A stretch of 12,791 nt of DNA from CAYMTN01 sp964393335 (lineage in GTDB: Bacteria; Chloroflexota; Anaerolineae; Aggregatilineales; Aggregatilineaceae), in NCBI GenBank assembly GCA_964393335.1, contig CAYMTN010000161.1, forward strand, positions 1 to 12,791, in the 5' to 3' direction. Position numbers and translations under genes: made by a program. The notes beneath the pieces are model-generated. The model was not told where the DNA came from and did not search any database. It worked only from the letters and a program-made list of their open reading frames with translations. Within the stretch, counting starts at the first letter, position 1, and each line of letters opens with the position of its first letter. Below are positions 7,496 through 12,791 of this stretch, piece by piece.

Positions 7496-8572
7496 ATGTC
7501 CACTCAGGCGGTAGCCGAACCTTCAAAAGATGAACGTTTATTGCAGGAAAGTTTCCTGAAAAAACTGTTACGTCGCCCCGAACTGGGGGCGGTCAGCGGT
7601 GCCGTTTTGGTATGGATACTCTTTGCCGTTGTAGCCGAAAATCGCGGGTTTCTCAGCCTGCGGGCGACTGCCAATTTTTTAGAGGTCTCATCTGAATTGG
7701 GTATTCTGGCGGTCGCCGTCGCGTTGTTAATGATCGGCGGCGAATTTGACCTGTCTATCGGGTCAATCATCGGCGGAGCGGGGATGACCATCACCATCCT
7801 CAGCGTCCAATATGGATGGAATATCTGGGCGGCGATTGGCATGTCGTTGTTTCTGACGCTAATCGTCGGCGCGATAAACGGCATTCTCGTGGTCCGCACC
7901 AAGCTTCCCTCATTCATTATCACGCTCGGCAGTCTGTTTATCATTCGCGGAGCGACCATCGGGTTGACACGCCTGGCCACCGGACGCACCCAGGTTGGCG
8001 GGCTAAAAAAGGTGGCAGGGTACGACTCGGCGGCGTCGGTTTTTGCCAGCGCGGTCAAGATCGCGGACCCCGCATCAAAGCGCGGACTGTCGGCAGCGTT
8101 CCCGGTTTCTATTTTTTGGTGGCTCTTGATCGCGGGAGTAGCCACCTATGTCCTGCTGCGTACCCGCCCCGGCAACTGGATTTTCGGCATTGGCGGGGAT
8201 GCCAACGCCGCACGGAATGTCGGCGTGCCGGTCAACCGGATGAAAATTATCCTGTTCATGGCAACCGCGGCGGCGGCCTGGCTGGTCGCCTCGATTCAGG
8301 TCATTTCGACCGGGGGGGCCGATACGCTGCGCGGCGAACAGCGCGAATTTTACGCGATTATCGCCGTCGTCATCGGCGGGACGCTGCTCACAGGGGGTTA
8401 CGGTTCGGCGCTGGGAGCCGTCTTCGGAGCGCTGACAGTTGGGATGGTCCAGCAAGGTATTGTCTACACCGGAATCGACTCGGACTGGTTCATGGTCTTT
8501 CTGGGCACGATGTTGATTGTGGCCGTGCTGGTCAACAACTTCATCCTCAAGCGGGCTTCGGAGGCCAAGTGA
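7496..8572 (+). CDS. RbsC-type sugar ABC transporter permease
   Basis: Membrane channel subunit of the importer, about 358 residues. It belongs to the BPD_transp_2 family (RbsC, XylH, AraH). After a charged cytoplasmic N-terminus of about 30 residues come several hydrophobic segments, with the family signature LLMIGGEFDLSIGSIIGGAG, then INGILVVRTKLPSFIITLGS, and near the C-terminus VVIGGTLLTGGYGSALGAVF followed by VGMVQQGIVYTGIDSDWF. A polar insert of about 40 residues after the TGRTQVGG stretch is probably an extracytoplasmic loop. I chose ATG 7496 because GGAAGG (7484-7489) lies 6 nt upstream; an in-frame GTG at 7475 would add seven residues. It lies 136 nt after the binding-protein gene, across a hairpin, and one base before the ATPase start codon. 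Confidence 0.9.
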   Translation: MSTQAVAEPSKDERLLQESFLKKLLRRPELGAVSGAVLVWILFAVVAENRGFLSLRATANFLEVSSELGILAVAVALLMIGGEFDLSIGSIIGGAGMTITILSVQYGWNIWAAIGMSLFLTLIVGAINGILVVRTKLPSFIITLGSLFIIRGATIGLTRLATGRTQVGGLKKVAGYDSAASVFASAVKIADPASKRGLSAAFPVSIFWWLLIAGVATYVLLRTRPGNWIFGIGGDANAARNVGVPVNRMKIILFMATAAAAWLVASIQVISTGGADTLRGEQREFYAIIAVVIGGTLLTGGYGSALGAVFGALTVGMVQQGIVYTGIDSDWFMVFLGTMLIVAVLVNNFILKRASEAK

Positions 8573-8573
8573 T

Positions 8574-9419
8574 ATGAACGCCAATAACCCGATTCTTGAG
8601 GTGCGGGCTGTTTCCAAGTATTTTGGCAGCGTGATCGCGCTCAGCGAAATCTCCATGACCCTGATGCAGAGCGAAGTGATGTGTTTGTTGGGCGACAACG
8701 GCGCGGGCAAATCGACACTCATCAAAGTCCTATCGGGCGTGCACAAGGCGGATGAAGGAGAGTATCTCGTCGAGAACAAACCGGTTCACTTCAATTCGCC
8801 GCGTGATGCCCTGGAGCACGGAATCGCCACCGTGTACCAGGACCTGGCGATGATTCCCTTGATGAGCATCACGCGGAATTTTTTTCTTGGCTCTGAACCA
8901 ACCAGGGGGTGGGGACCTTTCAGGCGGTTTGACGTCCGGCGCGCCAACACCACCGCCCGCGACGAACTGCACAAAATGGGGATCGACATCCGCGACCCCG
9001 ATCAGCCGGTCGGCACGCTGTCCGGCGGCGAACGGCAGTCGGTCGCCATCGCGCGGGCCGTGTACTTCGGCGCGAAGGTGCTCATCCTGGACGAGCCGAC
9101 CTCGGCGTTGGGGGTCAAACAGGCGGCAACGGTGCTGCGCTACATCGCGCAGGCGCGCGCGCGCGGAATCGCCGTCATCCTGATCACACACAACCCGCAC
9201 CACGCCTACCCGATCGGAGATCGTTTCACCATTTTGAAGCGGGGCCGCACGCTTGGCACGTTTACCAAAGCGGAGCTGCCACGCGACGAGATGATCCGGA
9301 TGATGTCCGGCGGCGAAGAACTGGAAAAACTCGAACATGAACTGGCCGAGTTCGACCAGCAGGCCAGCCGGGGATTGGCTGACCTTGTTGGTGAAAATGA
9401 GATCCGCACAACAGCCTGA
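8574..9419 (+). CDS. Single-domain sugar ABC transporter ATP-binding protein
   Basis: Energises the importer. Visible motifs are Walker A GDNGAGKST (40-48), the Q-loop Gln89 in TVYQDLAM, the ABC signature LSGGE (149-153), Walker B VLILDEP with Glu174, and the H-loop His206 in LITHN. At 281 residues it holds only one nucleotide-binding domain, whereas RbsA/XylG-type partners of this permease family usually have two fused domains of about 500 residues in total. It must therefore act as a homodimer, as in FrcA-type systems. An acidic, probably helical tail (about 245-262, GGEELEKLEHELAEFD) extends past the core. The ATG at 8574 is preceded by GGAGG (8560-8564), which lies inside the end of the permease gene and suggests translational coupling. 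Confidence 0.9.
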   Translation: MNANNPILEVRAVSKYFGSVIALSEISMTLMQSEVMCLLGDNGAGKSTLIKVLSGVHKADEGEYLVENKPVHFNSPRDALEHGIATVYQDLAMIPLMSITRNFFLGSEPTRGWGPFRRFDVRRANTTARDELHKMGIDIRDPDQPVGTLSGGERQSVAIARAVYFGAKVLILDEPTSALGVKQAATVLRYIAQARARGIAVILITHNPHHAYPIGDRFTILKRGRTLGTFTKAELPRDEMIRMMSGGEELEKLEHELAEFDQQASRGLADLVGENEIRTTA

Positions 9420-9430
9420 TGTGAGAGTCC

Positions 9431-10315
9431 ATGATGAACCATACAACCCCAAACTTGTTAGTTCGAGCGCATGATACCGGCCAAACAGGCGTTTTTGCGC
9501 GTGTGCGGCCAGAGGATGCCGGATGGTTGTACCTCGATATGGCGGCGCTGCGTCTGAATCAGGGCGAAACGTACAGCGGGAACGTCGGGGATCACGAACA
9601 CGTCTCGGTGATTCTGGGCGGGCGCTGCACGATCCGCACCAGCGCAGGCGATTTCAGGAACATCGGACGCCGCCCCGACGTGTTCAGCGGCATGCCCTGG
9701 GCGCTTTACCTGCCGCGCCATACTCATTTTGAAATCGAAGCCCTGACCGGGAATCTCGAAATCGCTTCGTGCTGGGTTCCTACCGACCAGGATCACCCGG
9801 CCCGGCTGGTCACGCCTGCCGACTGTGCCATCGAAATTCGGGGCGGCGGAAACGCCACGCGCCAGATCAACAGCATCATTCCGCCGGGCTTCGACTGTCA
9901 CCGGTTGGTGTGCGTGGAAGTCTACACGCCGTCCGGTAACTGGTCGAGTTATCCCCCCCACAAGCACGACGTTCACCGCGAGGACGAAAACAACCACCTG
10001 CTGGAAGCTGACCTGGACGAAATTTATTTCTACAAGATCGACAAACCGGCTGGTTACGCCTACCAGCGCGTTTATACCGGCGATCACCGTATCGACAGCC
10101 TGGTGATGGCCCAGAATCACGATGCAGTGCTGGTGCCGGAGGGTTATCACCCGGTGGTCAGCGCGCACGGCTACACCACCTATTACCTGAATTTTCTGGC
10201 CGGTTCCGCCCAGTCGCTCGCCAGCTCGGATGATCCGGCCTATGCCTGGATCAAGGACACATGGACGCAGCAAGACCCGCGCCTGCCGGTTGTAAGTATG
10301 GACATGGAACGATAA
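9431..10315 (+). CDS. iolB: 5-deoxy-glucuronate isomerase
   Basis: Converts 5-deoxy-D-glucuronate, formed after the IolD step, to 2-deoxy-5-keto-D-gluconate. It is a metal-dependent double-cupin enzyme of the cytoplasm. At 294 residues it has the usual IolB length. The C-terminal cupin carries the metal ligands: NWSSYPPHKHD with His177 and His179, LDEIYFY with Glu197, and EGYHPV with His240. The N-terminal cupin is the degenerate one. The motif order and the strongly conserved GNWSSYPPHKHD region identify the family clearly. It starts 11 nt after the ATPase stop with only a weak GAGAG upstream, so translation is probably coupled to the previous gene; two adjacent ATGs (9431 and 9434) are both possible starts. 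Confidence 0.93.
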   Translation: MMNHTTPNLLVRAHDTGQTGVFARVRPEDAGWLYLDMAALRLNQGETYSGNVGDHEHVSVILGGRCTIRTSAGDFRNIGRRPDVFSGMPWALYLPRHTHFEIEALTGNLEIASCWVPTDQDHPARLVTPADCAIEIRGGGNATRQINSIIPPGFDCHRLVCVEVYTPSGNWSSYPPHKHDVHREDENNHLLEADLDEIYFYKIDKPAGYAYQRVYTGDHRIDSLVMAQNHDAVLVPEGYHPVVSAHGYTTYYLNFLAGSAQSLASSDDPAYAWIKDTWTQQDPRLPVVSMDMER

Positions 10316-10355
10316 ACCGGGACCGTCTCCCGATCATTTTCTGAAGGAAAGGAAC

Positions 10356-11450
10356 ATGGTAACCAACACACCGTATAAAAGCCGCCTGCACCAGATGGCC
10401 ATGACGACGAAAACCGATTATTGGAACGATTCGTGCTCGGTGGAAGAATTGACCTATGCCACTGAAAACGGGGCCGTTGGCGCGACGAGTAACCCCACCA
10501 TCGTGCTGGCCGTGCTGAAAAAAGAGATGCATCTCTGGCGGGACCGCATCTTCGAGATCATCGCCCAGAATCCAACGTGGTCCGAGGTTGAGATCACGTG
10601 GAAGGTGTTTGAGGAAATTGGCGTCAATGGGGCCAGGTTGCTGCTGCCCGTATACGAGCGCGAAAAAGGCAAAAAAGGGCGGCTGTCGATCCAGACCAAT
10701 CCGGCCAATTACCGCACCACCAAGGCCATAGTCGCGCAGGCGCGGCACTTCGACAGCCTGGCACCCAACATGCAGATCAAGATTCCGGTGACATCCGCCG
10801 GTATCCCCGCGATTGAAGAAGCAACGTATCACGGCGCAAGCATCAACGCAACGGTGAGTTTTACCGTTCCGCAGGCAATCGCCGTGGCTGAAGCGATCGA
10901 GCGTGGGCTGGACCGGCGCACGGCAGAGGGACACGACATCACCACCATGAGTCCGGTCTGTACGATTATGGTCGGGCGCGTCGACGACTGGATGCAGGTG
11001 TTGGCGAACCGCGACAACATCACTACGCATCCGGCAGCGCCGCACTGGGCTGGCGTGGCCGTGATGAAGAAGGCGTACCAGATCTACCAGGAGCGGGGCT
11101 ACCGCGCGCGTTTGCTGGCAGCGGCCTACCGGCATCACCTCCACTGGTCGGAATTCATCGGCGGCGACGTGATCGTGAGCATACCGTACAAATGGCAGCA
11201 GCGTTTTAATGCGTCGGATGTCGAGGTCATCGACCGGATGAGCAACCCGGTCGATCCGGCGATCATTGACGACCTGTATACCCATATCCCCGACTTCCGC
11301 AAAGCCTATGACGAAAACGGCATGACGGTCGAAGAGTTCGATACCTATGGTGCTACCGTGCGCACGCTGCGCGGGTTCATTGGCTCCTATCACGAACTGA
11401 TCGCGTTGATCCGAGAGGAATTCATGCTGCCCAACCCGGATATCCGTTAG
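10356..11450 (+). CDS. Transaldolase-family protein, candidate class I aldolase of inositol breakdown
   Basis: A 364-residue TIM-barrel class I aldolase relative, close in length to mycobacterial-type transaldolases. Visible motifs are WNDSCS (Asp25), VGATSNPTIV (Asn46), LSIQTNP (110-116), MQIKIPVTSAGIPAIEEA with the Schiff-base Lys142, INATVSFTVPQA (Asn164), and MVGRVDDW (Arg208). In transaldolases the stretch before the lysine reads VSIEVDP, and the Glu is the acid-base catalyst (Glu96 of E. coli TalB). Here the aligned residue is Gln113, as in E. coli fructose-6-phosphate aldolase (Gln59). This suggests aldol cleavage rather than glycolone transfer. Its position between iolB and iolD suggests it acts on an inositol intermediate, possibly 2-deoxy-5-keto-gluconate-6-phosphate, in place of IolJ; that is inference. 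The ribosome binding site AAGGAAAGGA precedes the ATG. The family assignment is firm; the substrate is open. Confidence 0.85.
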   Translation: MVTNTPYKSRLHQMAMTTKTDYWNDSCSVEELTYATENGAVGATSNPTIVLAVLKKEMHLWRDRIFEIIAQNPTWSEVEITWKVFEEIGVNGARLLLPVYEREKGKKGRLSIQTNPANYRTTKAIVAQARHFDSLAPNMQIKIPVTSAGIPAIEEATYHGASINATVSFTVPQAIAVAEAIERGLDRRTAEGHDITTMSPVCTIMVGRVDDWMQVLANRDNITTHPAAPHWAGVAVMKKAYQIYQERGYRARLLAAAYRHHLHWSEFIGGDVIVSIPYKWQQRFNASDVEVIDRMSNPVDPAIIDDLYTHIPDFRKAYDENGMTVEEFDTYGATVRTLRGFIGSYHELIALIREEFMLPNPDIR

Positions 11451-11470
11451 GCTGGAAAAGAGAAACGTCG

Positions 11471-12791
11471 ATGAAAACCGTTCGTCTGACTATGGCACAG
11501 GCGCTCATCCTTTACCTGACAAAACAGCACGCAGCGCGGGATGGCGAACAAAACCCGTTTTTCGCCGGGGTATGGGGCATCTTCGGGCATGGCAACGTGG
11601 CAGGCATCGGGCAGGCGCTCCAGCAGTACCACGACCTGATCCGTTATTACCAGTCCCGCAATGAGCAGGCGCAGGTACATACAGCGGTGGCATACGCCAA
11701 ACACAAAAACCGCCTGCAAACCTTCGCCTGCACGTCCTCAATCGGCCCCGGCGCAACCAACATGATCACCGGCGCAGCGGTGGCGACCGTCAACCGGATT
11801 CCGGTTTTGCTGCTGCCGGGCGATATTTTCGCAGAGCGGATGCAGGCCCCGGTGCTCCAGCAGTTGGAGTCTGAGCACACGCAGGACATCGGCGTGAACG
11901 ACTGCTTCAAACCGGTGTCACGCTACTGGGACCGCCTGTATCGCCCGGAGCAGTTGATCACGGCCCTGCCCGAAGCGATGCGGGTCCTCACGTCACCGGC
12001 GGATACCGGGGCCGTGACGCTCGCCCTGCCGCAGGACGTGCAAACCGAAGCGTTCGACTATCCGGCAGACATGTTCGAGGATCGCGTGTGGGTCATCCCG
12101 CGCAACCGTCCGGACGTGGCGCTGCTGCAACGAGCGGCTGCCTGGATTCGCGAGAGCAAACAGCCGCTGATCGTGGCCGGGGGCGGCGTCCATTACAGCG
12201 AAGCACAGGCCGCGCTGCAAGTGTTTGTCGAAAGAACCGGGATTCCGATTGGTGAAACGCAGGCAGGCAAAGGATCGCTGAACTACAACCACCCCTTGAA
12301 CCTGGGCGCTATTGGCGCGACCGGCACACAGGGGGCCAACATCCTCGCTCGCGAAGCCGATCTGGTGATCGGGATTGGCACGCGTTACACCGATTTCACC
12401 ACCGCCTCGAATACGGCCTTTCAAAACCCGCGCGTGCGGTTCATCAACATTAACGTCGCGGCGTTTGATGCGTACAAACGCGGTGCGATCCCGCTGGTGG
12501 GTGATGCGAAAGTCACGCTTGAGGAACTGTTGGCAGCGGTGGGTGATTACCGCACCGAAACCGCTTACCAGCAGCGCGCGCGCGACTTCAACACAGCCTG
12601 GGATGCCGAAGTCCACCGTATCTATCACCTGGAACACGAGCCGGTGCTCAGCCAGGGTGAGGTCGTCGGGTTGGTCAACACATTCAGCGGTCCACAGGAC
12701 GTGATGGTGTGTGCGGCTGGCAGCCTGCCGGGTGATCTGCACAAGCTGTGGCGCACCCGCGACCCGCGCGGTTATCACCTGGAATACGGCT
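11471..12791 (+). CDS. iolD: 3D-(3,5/4)-trihydroxycyclohexane-1,2-dione hydrolase, 3' end cut by window
   Basis: A thiamine diphosphate enzyme that opens the inositol-derived ring to give 5-deoxy-glucuronate, the substrate of IolB. About 440 residues of an expected 620-645 are present. The N-terminal Pyr domain shows FGHGNVAGIGQAL near 38, RYYQSRNEQ with the cofactor-activating Glu65, and ACTSSIGPGATNMITGAA near 87. The central domain (about 215-360) includes IVAGGGVHYS, ETQAGKGSL and LGAIGATGT. The window ends at GYHLEYG, where the C-terminal thiamine diphosphate/Mg domain begins, so the GDG...N cofactor motif is not visible. It starts 20 nt after the transaldolase-family gene with a weak GAG site. 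The frame is open from the ATG to the edge, with no sign of damage. Confidence 0.93.
   Translation, partial: MKTVRLTMAQALILYLTKQHAARDGEQNPFFAGVWGIFGHGNVAGIGQALQQYHDLIRYYQSRNEQAQVHTAVAYAKHKNRLQTFACTSSIGPGATNMITGAAVATVNRIPVLLLPGDIFAERMQAPVLQQLESEHTQDIGVNDCFKPVSRYWDRLYRPEQLITALPEAMRVLTSPADTGAVTLALPQDVQTEAFDYPADMFEDRVWVIPRNRPDVALLQRAAAWIRESKQPLIVAGGGVHYSEAQAALQVFVERTGIPIGETQAGKGSLNYNHPLNLGAIGATGTQGANILAREADLVIGIGTRYTDFTTASNTAFQNPRVRFININVAAFDAYKRGAIPLVGDAKVTLEELLAAVGDYRTETAYQQRARDFNTAWDAEVHRIYHLEHEPVLSQGEVVGLVNTFSGPQDVMVCAAGSLPGDLHKLWRTRDPRGYHLEYG

Noticed and set aside
10251..11393. Long minus-strand open frame opposite the transaldolase-family gene
   Set aside because: Low-complexity His/Arg/Val-rich translation with no motif; the plus strand encodes a clear enzyme family.

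Overview
The window reads as a piece of a metagenome-assembled bacterial genome: it carries a run of ten N at 2154-2163 of the kind scaffolders insert. GC content is moderately high. A very large secreted clostripain-type protease with thrombospondin type 3 repeats and an SH3b domain sits next to a carbohydrate ABC operon. Together these fit an uncultured Chloroflexota (Anaerolineae-like) bacterium, but that placement is an inference from gene style, not from a phylogenetic marker.

Left part (1-3693, minus strand): one huge secreted protein, cut by the left window edge and interrupted by the N gap. It has a signal peptide, a peptidase family C11 domain with the His and Cys of the catalytic dyad, an unassigned beta-rich stretch, three calcium-binding type TSP3 repeats, another unassigned stretch, and the beginning of a bacterial SH3 domain. 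The reading frame changes across the N run, so the apparent stop just after it is an artefact of gap sizing. Region 3694-4270 holds a remnant of a peptide/nickel-type ABC permease, broken on both sides, plus sequence in which I recognise nothing.

Middle (4271-5269): an IclR-family regulator on the minus strand, divergent from the catabolic operon. The divergent intergenic region has a good sigma-70 promoter (TTGACA, 17 bp, TACTAT) pointing at the operon. A 20-bp inverted repeat is centred exactly on its -35 box and is the obvious operator candidate.

Right part (5270-12791, plus strand): a myo-inositol catabolic operon. In order: iolG (inositol 2-dehydrogenase), an ABC sugar importer (substrate-binding protein, RbsC-type permease, single-domain ATPase), iolB (5-deoxyglucuronate isomerase), a transaldolase-family protein, and iolD (diketo-inositol hydrolase), cut by the right edge. 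The importer would bring in inositol or a related cyclitol, IolG oxidises it, and IolD and IolB act later in the pathway. iolE, iolC, iolA and iolJ are not in the window. The transaldolase-family protein is the most interesting gene: it keeps the Schiff-base lysine but has Gln where transaldolases have their catalytic Glu, the same swap seen in fructose-6-phosphate aldolase. It is therefore a candidate class I aldolase for a late step of inositol breakdown.
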